64,000 nucleotides of DNA from Oceanospirillum linum (GCF_001995095.2 NZ_MTSD02000001.1:992001-1056000), one strand, 5' to 3'; counted from the stretch's first letter, positions 38,216 to 46,258 are shown. The notes: a model not told the origin generated them from the sequence alone. Translations and numbers: made by a program.

Positions 38216-38458
38216 ATCCCCCTATGCAGGCAGAACGAGCTGCCTTAATCAATATCAGGCCGACTCTGCAAGAGCCTGCATTAACCTACCTCAAAACATC
38301 CACCAAAAATACAGTAGAGCATTAATGAAAACCATCTTACCAAAAAATGTGCATTTTGAAAACTTTTAATACAGTAGCAATTCTATGTATTTTTTATTTT
38401 AACTGTGCTTTGATGTCTTCAGATCTAAAAATCAGTCTGTCGAATCACAGGGGTTTGA
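38216..38458. promoter_or_regulatory. AT-rich divergent promoter region for the hsd operon and tniQ-cas operon
   Basis: Two copies of AATACAGTAG, at 38308-38317 and 38368-38377, lie 60 bp apart on the side nearest tniQ. They may be regulator sites for the tniQ-cas operon. No CTTAG-N5-CTAAG operator is present here, so the cargo Xre protein is not obviously the regulator. Confidence 0.4.
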
Positions 38459-39619
38459 ATGCCACGATTACCTGCACACATTCAGATCTATTCCGATGAA
38501 TCACTGGAAAGCTACCTGCTCAGGCTTTGCCAGGCTAACTACTTTGATTCCTTTTATGATTTTGCTCTGGAGTTAAAGCATTTGCTTTGGGAGCAAGAGT
38601 CAGGAGCTGCAGGCGGGCTGCCAACAGAGTTGGCGGCTATCAATATCTATCACGCCCAACAGGATAGTGGCAGACGATCACAGGCGCTCTTTCTTGTTGA
38701 AAAAATGCTGGAGCTGAAGCCATTCACATTGTTGGATATCACTTTTAAGCATGGGACGTCCGTAGACCTGTATCAACGAGCAACGGTTAGCTACCAAAAC
38801 CACATCATCCCAAGACACTACCTTCGCCAAAATTCCATTCCCATTTGTCCAGTATGCCTACAAGGCGAACAACCATATATCCGTTATTTGTGGCATCTGG
38901 AACCGGTAAAAGCCTGTGTGGAGCATAACTGCAAGCTTGTTGAATGCTGCCCACGATGCAATGAAACCCTGAACTATATGGAGTCAGAGCTGATTACACA
39001 CTGCTTTTGTGGATTTGATCTCAGAAAGTGTGAGCAGGAGCCAGCAGATGCGAAGAGTTATTGGCAGCTGAACCCTGAGGCTTTTTCTGCCTTTGGTGAC
39101 TGCAGTTTCTCCGAGAAGCTGGCTGTGCTGTCTCTTTTAGAGCAACTGGCATCGGATAAAAATCAGGAAGTTTTACTACGTGAAGGCATCGACTTTTTCA
39201 GTCGCTTGCTGGAAGAACGTATTTCAGAGCAATTAACCCTCGCCACCAAGCCCTTATCTAAGCTGTCTTTTCGTACTCTGTCCGCCGGATTGATCGATGA
39301 GTTATCCAAAGTCTCAAACCTTCCTCAAGGTCTTATCTCCGGTGTGATTAAAGCGATTCTTATCAAAGCGCTGGATACCCCAAAAACGTCACTTGGCTGC
39401 CTTGGTGATTCTTTGTTGAGCCCCAGGGAATGCGCGTTTCTGTTGCAGTCATCGGTTAATGATATTTACCGACTGTATGAGACAGGTGTTCTATCCCCGG
39501 CGATCCGTTTGCCATCAAAGCAGACCATTCAAAGTTATCAAACCATTTTTCGATTACAGGATATCGCTGGATTCACACTGTCCTGCTCAAGCTTTATGGC
39601 CGTGACCTCATCCAGATAA
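38459..39619 (+). CDS. tniQ: Target-selection protein TniQ
   Basis: TniQ binds as a dimer to the end of the Cascade complex and links the guide RNA target with TnsC. The 386-residue protein has the TniQ start (MPRLPAHIQIYSDESLESYLLRLCQANYFDSFYDFA). Zinc-binding cysteine clusters follow: ICPVCLQGE, HLEPVKACVEHNCKLVECCPRCNETL and ITHCFCGFDLRK. A C-terminal helical region completes it. Length matches I-F3 TniQ (about 390). It is the first gene of the tniQ-cas8/5-cas7-cas6 operon, 10 bp before cas8/5. Confidence 0.94.
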   Translation: MPRLPAHIQIYSDESLESYLLRLCQANYFDSFYDFALELKHLLWEQESGAAGGLPTELAAINIYHAQQDSGRRSQALFLVEKMLELKPFTLLDITFKHGTSVDLYQRATVSYQNHIIPRHYLRQNSIPICPVCLQGEQPYIRYLWHLEPVKACVEHNCKLVECCPRCNETLNYMESELITHCFCGFDLRKCEQEPADAKSYWQLNPEAFSAFGDCSFSEKLAVLSLLEQLASDKNQEVLLREGIDFFSRLLEERISEQLTLATKPLSKLSFRTLSAGLIDELSKVSNLPQGLISGVIKAILIKALDTPKTSLGCLGDSLLSPRECAFLLQSSVNDIYRLYETGVLSPAIRLPSKQTIQSYQTIFRLQDIAGFTLSCSSFMAVTSSR

Positions 39620-39629
39620 GGATTCGACT

Positions 39630-41657
39630 ATGCTGAAAGACTTGTTGGAAAAAAAAGAGGGAACCAGAGCAGAGTTTAACCACAAGGTTAAGCGTTGCTT
39701 TGAACCGTACACGCCGCTTATTGAAGCCGACGGTGCTGAACTGGAGTGCGTGATAATCCTGGCCAATCTGGCCAGCCGAGCTGCTGAAACACTCGATGAC
39801 AGAGCCAGCGCAAAATCATCGCTCACCACTGACAACTTCTGGAAGAAAGTACTACAAAGTGCACAACAGCTTCATACCCACAATCTGAAATTCCCTGACG
39901 CCCGAGTCCACTATAAAAACCGAATCCGGGTTATCAATCCTCAGGATCAGTTTCCTGTTTTAGGCTGGTCCGGCAATAGCAGCGATTATAACTTTGCCCG
40001 TTTTTTAAACTCTGCGTTCCAATGGCAAAACGAAAGACACACATTGCTGACTGTTTTGCTTGATGATCTCCCGGCATGGCGAAACGCTTTCTCAAGGCTT
40101 GGAGTTTTCAAAGCGCAGTGGCATCAATTGCGGCAGCAACTGAAACAGATTTTCCAGACCTCAACATTCCCCGACACGGTCGATATCTATTCACCGCAGT
40201 TGCGGCTACCGTGGCGAGGTAGGCACCTGATTGCGATCACGCCCGTGGTCAACCATACACTTCAACTAAAGATTCAGTCTTCAGCTAAAGAACTCCCCTC
40301 TATTAAAATCAGTTACCCGAGACCTTCGGCTATCGGTCAGCTCTGCGGTGCTCTGGGCGGCAATTTACGCTATTTGCATTACCACCCCATTCCCAAGGGC
40401 TTAATAGGCTTCCAGCAACAATTAAGTGTTGATAGAGAGTCTTTGCTTTCTCAGCGATCTTTATCAGGCAAGCACCCTGAGTCTGTTTATAAATCTCTGA
40501 TCGACCGAAGAATCAACGCTTCTCTTAGGCTGGCCAGACTAGCCAGGCGCGATGCACTGAGGCAGTTTGATCTTATACTCGAAAACTGGCTCAAAGCTCT
40601 GATGGATGTCAGGCAATACTTTCTGGAAACAGGGTGCTTGCACTACAAAAACCTGAATCGTGTTGAAGAATCATTTGTGCGGGACGAGGCATCATCAAAT
40701 GACCTCAGGAAATATCTCAACACGTCATTCCACAAAAGCCTTCGACTTAATCCTTACACTCAGGATTTTGCTTACCATCCGGGTCTTACTGCCACACTGA
40801 ATCAACGACTGAAGCAACTTCTACATCAGGAAAATGCCCCATCAGCAGCTGAAGAGCTACCTGAAATGGGATATGCCTCACTGCACAATGTATCGGTAAC
40901 CGATGGCAATGCACTCAATAATCCCTACTGCGCCGGTATGCCATCCATGACCGGGCTATGGGGCTTCTGTAAAAACCTTGAGATGCAGCTTAAAGAAAGT
41001 GGATTTGCTGTTTCTGTACAGCGTGTTGCTTTGATGTGCCACGAGTTCTCTGCCAACCGATCCACACTTATACCGGAGCCTTCCCGTCCCTCACCCCAGA
41101 AAGGCAGTCAGACCGTTAAAAGATCCGGCCTGTTACCCCAATTTACTTTCTCCGGCCAGTTCTCTGTCGTTATTGAGTACCGAAAATCCGCTGGACGTTT
41201 GAGTGAACTCACAACTGATGATTTACGCAATCATCTGCCAGACAGGTTGTGGGGCGGTAGTCTCATGCTGCAGGAGTCAGCAAATAATCACGGGATTCAC
41301 CTGACTGATGAATTTGACCCTCTGTATCGGAAGTTGATCAGGCAATTCCGAAGAGGTGTCTGGCTCGTTCCGGACAGCTCAGAGGTGATCGAACAAAACT
41401 CGCTATTTGATTTACTGCTTGAGGATAAAAAACGCGCGCCCTTACTCACAGGCTTCAAAGCGTTGGAAGAGCCCAAGATCAGAGAAGGCGCTTTATGTGG
41501 CCTGCACTTTTACGCAGAGCCAGCCATTGGTATTTGCCGCAGGGAAACCATGTTTCGGCTGACCAAATCACCGGATTACTTCCTCAATAAAGCTTTTTGG
41601 GGGCTAACTCCAGCCACTAACAATGATGAATCTATTCACCTGATACGAAGGGTATAA
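39630..41657 (+). CDS. cas8f: Type I-F3 Cas8/Cas5 fusion
   Basis: The fused large and small subunit of the transposon Cascade complex, which reads the CC PAM and holds the 5' end of the guide. The 675-residue product lies between tniQ and cas7, the fixed I-F3 order, and its size fits the natural Cas8-Cas5 fusions of these elements (about 640-690). Recognisable stretches include the repeat-handle/Cas5-like ISYPRPSAIGQLCGALGGNLRYLHYHPIPKG. The C-terminal LRRGVW-like region reads FRRGVWLVPDSSEV. The family identity comes mainly from context and these stretches. Confidence 0.9.
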   Translation: MLKDLLEKKEGTRAEFNHKVKRCFEPYTPLIEADGAELECVIILANLASRAAETLDDRASAKSSLTTDNFWKKVLQSAQQLHTHNLKFPDARVHYKNRIRVINPQDQFPVLGWSGNSSDYNFARFLNSAFQWQNERHTLLTVLLDDLPAWRNAFSRLGVFKAQWHQLRQQLKQIFQTSTFPDTVDIYSPQLRLPWRGRHLIAITPVVNHTLQLKIQSSAKELPSIKISYPRPSAIGQLCGALGGNLRYLHYHPIPKGLIGFQQQLSVDRESLLSQRSLSGKHPESVYKSLIDRRINASLRLARLARRDALRQFDLILENWLKALMDVRQYFLETGCLHYKNLNRVEESFVRDEASSNDLRKYLNTSFHKSLRLNPYTQDFAYHPGLTATLNQRLKQLLHQENAPSAAEELPEMGYASLHNVSVTDGNALNNPYCAGMPSMTGLWGFCKNLEMQLKESGFAVSVQRVALMCHEFSANRSTLIPEPSRPSPQKGSQTVKRSGLLPQFTFSGQFSVVIEYRKSAGRLSELTTDDLRNHLPDRLWGGSLMLQESANNHGIHLTDEFDPLYRKLIRQFRRGVWLVPDSSEVIEQNSLFDLLLEDKKRAPLLTGFKALEEPKIREGALCGLHFYAEPAIGICRRETMFRLTKSPDYFLNKAFWGLTPATNNDESIHLIRRV

Positions 41658-41661
41658 ATCG

Positions 41662-42728
41662 ATGAATTTACCGAATCAGCTCACGTATAAGAGATCACTT
41701 CATCCTGGCCCAGCTGTCTTTTTCTATGAGGATGCAGAAGAGAAACAGCATCCGCTCACCATTGAACGTACAAAAATCAGAGGAAGTAAGAGCGGATTTG
41801 CCGAGGCCTATCAGGTCAAAAAGGATAAAGCGGCAGAATCTGGGATCAACATATCACTCAAACCCGATGCCACAACTCAAAAGCTGTCGTCAGGGAATCC
41901 ACACACTATTGATACCTGCTATTTACCGCCAGAAGCCGAGACACTGATCTGCAAATTTTCTTTAAGAATCGCCGCCAATAGCCTAAAACCAGACACCTGC
42001 TCTGACGCAGAGTGCTGGAACAGCCTTACCAATTTCACCGCTCTCTATAAAAAAGCGGGCGGTTACTTCGAGCTGGCGGAGCGCTATGCCAAGAATATTC
42101 TGTCAGGTGCATGGCTTTGGCGAAATAGAGATACCGCTGCATTCGAGATCACTGTAGAAACCTCAGAAGGCAATACCTATACCCTGCCCAATGCACACCT
42201 TCAATTCCCTGATATTCCATGGAAAAAGATACTGCAAAGATATTAAAGGGACTTGCTACAGAGATTGAAACGGCTTTAGCTTCTCCAAGATATTATTGGA
42301 GTGCCGAAATAACAGCACGTTTGAAACCAGGGTTCTGTGCCGAGATATTCCCCAGTCAATGCTTCACCGACCCGAGCGATTCGGACGCAAGCAAGGTATT
42401 AGCAACAATTAACTATCAGGGAGCTAAGACGGCCTGCATGACCGCTGATAAGGTTAATGCCGCGATTCAGCGTGTTGATAACTGGTACAGTGATGACCCA
42501 AATGCCTCCCCGCTTCGAGTCAATGAATACGGTTCTGACAGCCATCGAAATATCGCCTGCCGTCATCCTTCCACGCAGCTCGATTTCTACACCTTACTTC
42601 AGGGAATTGATGAACAGATCTCTGTGCTAGAAAAAGCAAAATCGCTTAAAGATATTCCCGCGTCGACTCACTATATAACGTCAGTCTTAACAAAAGGAGG
42701 TATGTTCCAGGGAGGAAAAGCGAAATGA
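41662..42728 (+). pseudogene. cas7f: Type I-F3 Cas7 (Csy3), split by a frameshift at an A run
   Basis: Cas7 forms the six-subunit backbone that covers the spacer part of the guide RNA. The first frame (41662-42246, 194 residues, MNLPNQLTYKRSLHPGPAVFFYED) ends early. The rest (SAEITARLKPGFCAEIFPSQCF ... VNEYGSDSHRNIACRHPSTQLDFYTLLQ ... LTKGGMFQGGKAK) is in the -1 frame, with its own ATG at 42219. Joining at TGG-AAA-AAG (42220-42228) gives WKKDTAKIL and a 355-residue protein, a normal length. Loss of one A from a run of six explains it. A programmed -1 slip, a sequence error, or a working two-piece Cas7 are alternatives. The stop overlaps the cas6 start. Confidence 0.9.
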
Positions 42729-43327
42729 AGTGGCACTACTTTATAATTCGATATATTCCCTCTGATGCGGATGAGTTTCTGCTTGCAGGACGCTGTATTC
42801 TGGCACTGCATCATTTCCTCTATCGCAACAAAGCTAACAGTATTGGCATCCATTTCCCGGATTGGAGCGATCGGTCTGTAGGCAAACGCATCGCCTTCAT
42901 GTCAGAGAATGAAGATTTGCTAACCTGGTTCAAAAAAGAGCGCTATTTTCTGACAATGGCTGAAAACGATCTCTTTGAGATGACTGAAATCGTGCAAACA
43001 TCACTGACCGATAAAAAGGGAGTTGCATTCGTAAGAAACCAAAAAGCAGGCAAGCTCACCTCTGCCTCGAAAGCCCGCCGGATCAGAAGAGCAAAGCGGC
43101 GGGCAGAAGCCAGAGGAGAGGTCTATAAGTCCAGAAATCAAGAATCGGATAGAGAGCTGGATCACTTCCACAGTATCCACATGGAAAGTACCAGTACAGG
43201 CAAGGCATTTACTCTTTTCGTAGGGAAAGTCGAAGAACCCGGTACCGGCCTGTCTCAAAAAGAATTCAACAGTTATGGACTATCATCTCAGAATCAGCAG
43301 ATGGTATTGCTACCAATAATTTCATAA
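42725..43327 (+). CDS. cas6f: CRISPR RNA endonuclease Cas6 (I-F, Csy4-like)
   Basis: Cas6f cuts the pre-crRNA at the 3' side of the repeat hairpin and stays bound to it. The 200-residue protein starts MKWHYFIIRYIPSDADEFLLAGRCILALHHFL. It has the arginine-rich helix KARRIRRAKRRAEARGE used for hairpin binding and a C-terminal LFVGKVEEPGTGLSQKEFNSYGLSSQ with the glycine-rich G-x-G loop of the family. The active-site histidine is probably in the first helix (LALHHFL). The ATG overlaps the cas7 stop (ATGA). Confidence 0.92.
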   Translation: MKWHYFIIRYIPSDADEFLLAGRCILALHHFLYRNKANSIGIHFPDWSDRSVGKRIAFMSENEDLLTWFKKERYFLTMAENDLFEMTEIVQTSLTDKKGVAFVRNQKAGKLTSASKARRIRRAKRRAEARGEVYKSRNQESDRELDHFHSIHMESTSTGKAFTLFVGKVEEPGTGLSQKEFNSYGLSSQNQQMVLLPIIS

Positions 43328-43442
43328 ACGTCTGAAAAGGCATTAATTTCAAGTAGTTACAATTAGGCTGGATTTTTTGGGCAAAATAACTAGATTAAAC
43401 ATAACTCTTTGAGTTTAAAGAAAGAAGTTTGGAATATTCATT
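43328..43442 (+). other. AT-rich leader between cas6 and the CRISPR array
   Basis: The 115 bp between the cas6 stop and the first repeat are AT-rich and contain no gene. The array may be transcribed from here or by read-through from the cas operon. Confidence 0.45.
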
Positions 43443-44009
43443 GTGATCTGCCGCATAGGCAGTTGGTAATTTCAGGGTGACGGAAGCCGATGTCGTGACC
43501 GGGTGATCTGCCGCATAGGCAGTTGGTAATACTGGTTAATACCTCAGATGACGAGGCGTTTGTGATCTGCCGCATAGGCAGTTGGTAATCAGGTTCGTTT
43601 AAAACTGCGTCTGCTGTGTGGTGTGATCTGCCGCATAGGCAGTTGGTAATTTGTAGCCCGTCGAGGCGCGATTAACGAAGCCGTGATCTGCCGCATAGGC
43701 AGTTGGTAATCGATGCAATGACAAGATCTGCGTCAGTATAGCGTGATCTGCCGCATAGGCAGTTGGTAATAATCACCAAGGTTAGTTACTATTTGAATAC
43801 GTGTGATCTGCCGCATAGGCAGTTGGTAATAGCGGTTTGATTTCGATGAGGTAGGTGCCCGGGTGATCTGCCGCATAGGCAGTTGGTAATGCTCTGACAG
43901 CTTCAGTGAGCACTGAAATGCGTGATCTGCCGCATAGGCAGTTGGTAATTTCGTTGGAATTAAAACCTCATAGGTTTGCAAGTGATCTGCTGCGTAGGCA
44001 GTTGGCAAA
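43443..44009 (+). CRISPR. Type I-F CRISPR array, 10 repeats and 9 spacers
   Basis: The repeat is 28 nt (start GTGATCTGCC, stem CTGCC-GCATA-GGCAG, end GTTGGTAAT). Copies begin at 43443, 43503, 43562, 43623, 43683, 43743, 43803, 43863 and 43922. A degenerate last copy at 43982-44009 (TGCTGCGTAGG; GGCAAA) marks the far end. Spacers are 31-33 nt. The first nine repeats are identical. The inverted CTGCC/GGCAG arms form the Cas6f hairpin. Because there is no Cas1/Cas2 or Cas3, the array should guide transposition rather than interference. Spacer 7 (43831-43862) may target another tnsA gene. Confidence 0.97.
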
Positions 44010-44078
44010 TTTTTTAATTGAAGATCCTAACTTTGAGCATAGTAATAGGATGCTCTTCAACGGCGTAAGGAGGAAATG

Positions 44079-44273
44079 GTGAGCAACCCAATTTCAGATT
44101 CAAAAGCAGGCAATTCAGACGAACCAGTTCCTCATAGCTCAGAAGCAATTTACCTAAATGATCGTGAGTGGGATCGCTTAATGGAGCTTATTCAGGCTAA
44201 GCCAGCAGAACCAACCGAAACACTACGAAAGATCATGCAATCGGAACATCCAAATATTGCTATCGATCTTTAG
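44079..44273 (+). CDS. Small DUF1778-like (TacA-type antitoxin-like) protein between the arrays
   Basis: A 64-residue product from GTG 44079 (or 65 from ATG 44076). AAGGAGG at 44067-44073 is 5 bp from the GTG but only 2 bp from the ATG, so GTG is favoured. The C-terminal IYLNDREWDRLMELIQAKPAEPTETLRKIM matches the end of DUF1778 antitoxins (LSERDWERLMELLENPPEPNEALRK type). The N-terminal ribbon-helix-helix part is missing and no GNAT toxin gene follows. It lies in the transcript between the main array and the atypical guide unit, so it might be a small regulator or a remnant. Confidence 0.6.
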   Translation: MSNPISDSKAGNSDEPVPHSSEAIYLNDREWDRLMELIQAKPAEPTETLRKIMQSEHPNIAIDL

Positions 44274-44311
44274 ATCAAATGATGGCTAAACCCAGATGTG
44301 ATTTTAAAGTG

Positions 44312-44400
44312 CAGCTCTGCCGAATAGGCAGTTGGTAATAAGCCCAACCTACCTCTACATGTGAGCGCTACATTATCTGCCGAATAGGCAGTTGACGAAT
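44312..44400 (+). CRISPR. Atypical repeat-spacer-repeat carrying the self-targeting (homing) guide
   Basis: Two diverged repeats (44312-44339 and 44372-44400) keep the CTGCC/GGCAG stem with loop GAATA instead of GCATA. Both differ from the main repeats in the 5' handle, and the second also ends GACGAAT. The single 32-nt spacer at 44340-44371 matches the interrupted DUF72 gene at 22517-22548 (28 of 32). Separate, diverged guide units of this kind are the homing guides of I-F3 elements. It lies about 50 bp from the nearest end-repeat site. Confidence 0.95.
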
Positions 44401-44450
44401 GAAAGCCCGAGAATTTCTTGGACTGTTCACATCAGAACGGTTTATTAAAA

Positions 44451-44556
44451 TTTTTTCAACTTATGGGTTAAATTGTATTTCAGCTTATGGTTTAGAAGGT
44501 GACGTAACCCATTGATTTTTCGTTATCCGATTTTTCACTTTATGGTTTAGTCCACA
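44451..44556 (-). repeat. Array-proximal transposon end with three spaced TnsB-type sites
   Basis: Read inward on the minus strand: TGTGGACTAAACC, then sites at 44531-44549 (AAACCATAAAGTGAAAA), 44478-44494 (AAACCATAAGCTGAAA) and 44451-44470 (AACCCATAAGTTGAAAA). The first is followed by a gap of about 36 bp, while the others are close together. Wider spacing is typical of the left end of Tn7. Confidence 0.88.
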
Positions 44557-44561
44557 AAAGC
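44557..44561 (+). repeat. 5-bp target site duplication, copy 2 (AAAGC)
   Basis: AAAGC follows directly after the terminal CCACA and matches 22593-22597. Its presence shows that the element arrived intact and that the boundaries are correct. Confidence 0.95.
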
Positions 44562-44774
44562 ACCCTGCATTACCTGGAGCCATGGGTCGCTAAAATCACT
44601 CAATGGATACAGGAGGGCCGTACACCTTATATGTTTCTGCACACCCCGAGTAACCGTCATGCACCCGAAGTAGCCACCTACTTTGCCGAGCAACTCAATA
44701 AGGCTATACCTGGCAGCGCCCTGTTTACTCCTTGGCCAGAAATCCAAGAACCGTTACAGGATTCCTTATTCTGA
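44562..44774 (+). pseudogene. DUF72 (YecE-like) gene, 3' part, separated by the transposon
   Basis: After the AAAGC copy the frame reads TLHYLEPWVAKITQWIQEGRTPYMFLHTPSNRHAPEVATYFAEQLN and ends LQDSLF before TGA (44772-44774). PYMFLHTPSNRHAP corresponds to the conserved 3' part of DUF72 proteins (a 'YxYFNNxxxGxAxxNA'-like region), so the lost part is not a dispensable tail. No start codon or ribosome site would let it be made alone. It joins in frame with 21932-22597. Confidence 0.92.
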
Positions 44775-44790
44775 TAGTTTATTTTAAATA

Positions 44791-44820
44791 CCGGTTTTAA
44801 ATCCTTCTCTTCAAAACCGG
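44791..44820. terminator. Possible terminator between the DUF72 remnant and doxX
   Basis: CCGGTTTT (44791-44798) pairs with AAAACCGG (44813-44820) around a 14-base loop. T tracts are weak on both strands. It may end the doxX operon transcript or the former DUF72 transcript. Confidence 0.4.
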
Positions 44821-44891
44821 CCTTAAACCTCGATGGCAAAAGCGGCAAGGTATAATGCATCCAAGTAAAAAAGTACCCGCCAGCCATATGA

Positions 44892-45353
44892 TCAGATGCT
44901 GCTATTATTCGCCTGAGTAAATGTTTTCTTCAATATATGGTCTGCCGATAAAAACCCGGGACCAAAAACAGCCGTTATCAGGAACATCAGGCCCCATAAC
45001 TGGTGGTCGTAGAACCCTTGATCCCACAATACCGGGTAAGAAACCACAGCCATAATATTAAAGACAAAGAGTGCAGAGGCGACACCCCGGCCCATCAGAC
45101 CCAGAATTAAAAGCGGAGGCAGAATCAACTCTGCTGCCGTTCCAAGGTAAGCCGCCAGCTCCCAAGGTAATAGAGGAACCTGGTACTCTTCTTCGAACAG
45201 ATACAGAGTACTATCCCAACTTTGGATTTTAACTAATCCAGATTGCAAAAAAGCTTTGGCCGCCCATATTCTAACGAACAATAACAGCAGTGGACCCGCA
45301 AGCTTCTCGAATCCGCTAAAAAAGCGGTCATACCATAAGGCAAGTGATGTCAT
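44892..45353 (-). CDS. DoxX-family membrane protein of the bufferin operon
   Basis: A 153-residue protein with four hydrophobic segments. It has the DoxX-type LLLFVRIWAAKAFLQSGLVKIQSWDSTLYLF, then EYQVPLLPWELAAYLGTAAELILPPLLILGLMGR and GLMFLITAVFGPGFLSADHIL. In bufferin (HvfABCD-type) operons the last gene is often a DoxX protein of unclear role, possibly in redox or maturation. Its ATG overlaps the stop of the DUF2063 gene by 4 bp. Confidence 0.85.
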   Translation of the reverse strand: MTSLALWYDRFFSGFEKLAGPLLLLFVRIWAAKAFLQSGLVKIQSWDSTLYLFEEEYQVPLLPWELAAYLGTAAELILPPLLILGLMGRGVASALFVFNIMAVVSYPVLWDQGFYDHQLWGLMFLITAVFGPGFLSADHILKKTFTQANNSSI

Positions 45354-46258
45354 TCTTCGATTCCTCTACTCTGTGTTTTTTTCAGAACGTCAAATCCGGT
45401 GATTAGCCCCGTACGGATGGCGTCCTGTAGCAGGAGATCAGCAGCATCGTACTCAAACTGACTAAATAGACTGCCCGCCTGACAATGCTCCAGTAAACAA
45501 AATACGCCGTCGTCTAACTCTTGATAGAGCACCTCCGCTAAGCCAGAGGTTACAATATAGCCCTTCTGGGGCTGATCCAGCTGAAACCCTGCTAAGGGAT
45601 CACCCTCATCAGATGCAACCGTATCCCTCTTCTCGACATCCTCTTTCTCGGTCTCGGCCTGTCGTTCAAGCCAGTTCTTTAAGCGGCGAAACAGCTCGAT
45701 AATTGCCCAGGGGGATTGAAAAAGCGTGATATCGGGATTAATCACAAAGTGAATCCACTCATAATCATCTTCGCCGACCTCAGATAAACCCTGATAGGGA
45801 AAAGGCTCTGTCGTGGGAATACGATTAATACGCACGGAATAAGCCCATTCGAAGCGCGCCAAGTCAGCGAGATAAGGCATCTCCTTCAGCTGCTCCAGAT
45901 CAAGCATAAAATCCGGCAAACCCTCGCCAAACTCAGCCACTGCAGCATTTGACATCGGCACGGTACGGATAAACGCCTTGGCCAACTGGGCAAAAAATTC
46001 GTCACCAACCATCACTCGAAGCACCGGGTAGGTTACTTCCAGCGCCTCTGTCAGGCTAAGGACAAAGTTATTGCGGTAGATCTGCAACAGTTGGTCAGCA
46101 TCAAAATGCGTCTCCTGAATGTCTTGATAGAGTTTAGGGTGATCCACAGACGATGCAGGTGATATCAGTGCTTGAGCAAATTGCTGCTGTAAACGATAGA
46201 GTTCAGGGGCCATTACCAACTCAGAAGCTGGGTGGGTAGAAACATTAAGATCCCTCAT
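45350..46258 (-). CDS. bufC: DUF2063 family protein (BufC/HvfC type), partner of the MNIO enzyme
   Basis: A 302-residue protein from ATG 46258. The N-terminal DUF2063 domain shows LYRLQQQFAQALISP, QIYRNNFVLSLTEALEVTYPVLRVMVGDEFFAQLAKAFI and GLPDFMLDLEQLKEMPYLADLARFEWAYS. The C-terminal half is a wing-like domain with GYIVTSGLAEVLYQELDDGVFCLLEHC. Such proteins form a complex with the DUF692 enzyme and recognise the peptide substrate. The start overlaps the DUF692 gene by 14 bp. Confidence 0.88.
   Translation of the reverse strand: MRDLNVSTHPASELVMAPELYRLQQQFAQALISPASSVDHPKLYQDIQETHFDADQLLQIYRNNFVLSLTEALEVTYPVLRVMVGDEFFAQLAKAFIRTVPMSNAAVAEFGEGLPDFMLDLEQLKEMPYLADLARFEWAYSVRINRIPTTEPFPYQGLSEVGEDDYEWIHFVINPDITLFQSPWAIIELFRRLKNWLERQAETEKEDVEKRDTVASDEGDPLAGFQLDQPQKGYIVTSGLAEVLYQELDDGVFCLLEHCQAGSLFSQFEYDAADLLLQDAIRTGLITGFDVLKKTQSRGIEE

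Larger units (their letters stand above)
22598..44556. mobile_element. Tn7-like CRISPR-associated transposon, type I-F3
   Basis: A 21,959-bp element bounded by AAAGC duplications and 25-bp terminal repeats that differ at two positions; both begin TGTG and share TAAACCATAAAGTGAAAA. It encodes tnsA, tnsB and tnsC at 22748-26195 and tniQ, cas8/5, cas7, cas6 and a CRISPR array at 38459-44009. An atypical repeat-spacer-repeat lies close to the far end. Cas1, Cas2 and Cas3 are absent, as in transposition-specialised I-F3 systems. No tnsD or tnsE was found. The cargo is a restriction/helicase defence island. By Tn7 convention the tnsA-proximal end is the right end, and it lies nearest the protospacer, as expected. 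cas7 carries a frameshift, so current activity is uncertain. Confidence 0.96.

Noticed and set aside
43733-44008. Minus-strand open frame of 91 codons with a repeated YQLPMRQIT segment
   Set aside because: It is the translation of CRISPR repeats and spacers, not a gene. The repeated peptide follows exactly from the 28-nt repeat.
38459-44009. An interference-competent type I-F CRISPR system
   Set aside because: No cas1, cas2 or cas3 gene is present, and the cas genes follow tniQ within transposon ends.
22598-44556. Insertion by the classical TnsD/glmS pathway
   Set aside because: No glmS is near the insertion and no long TnsD-type protein is encoded. The guide match explains the site.
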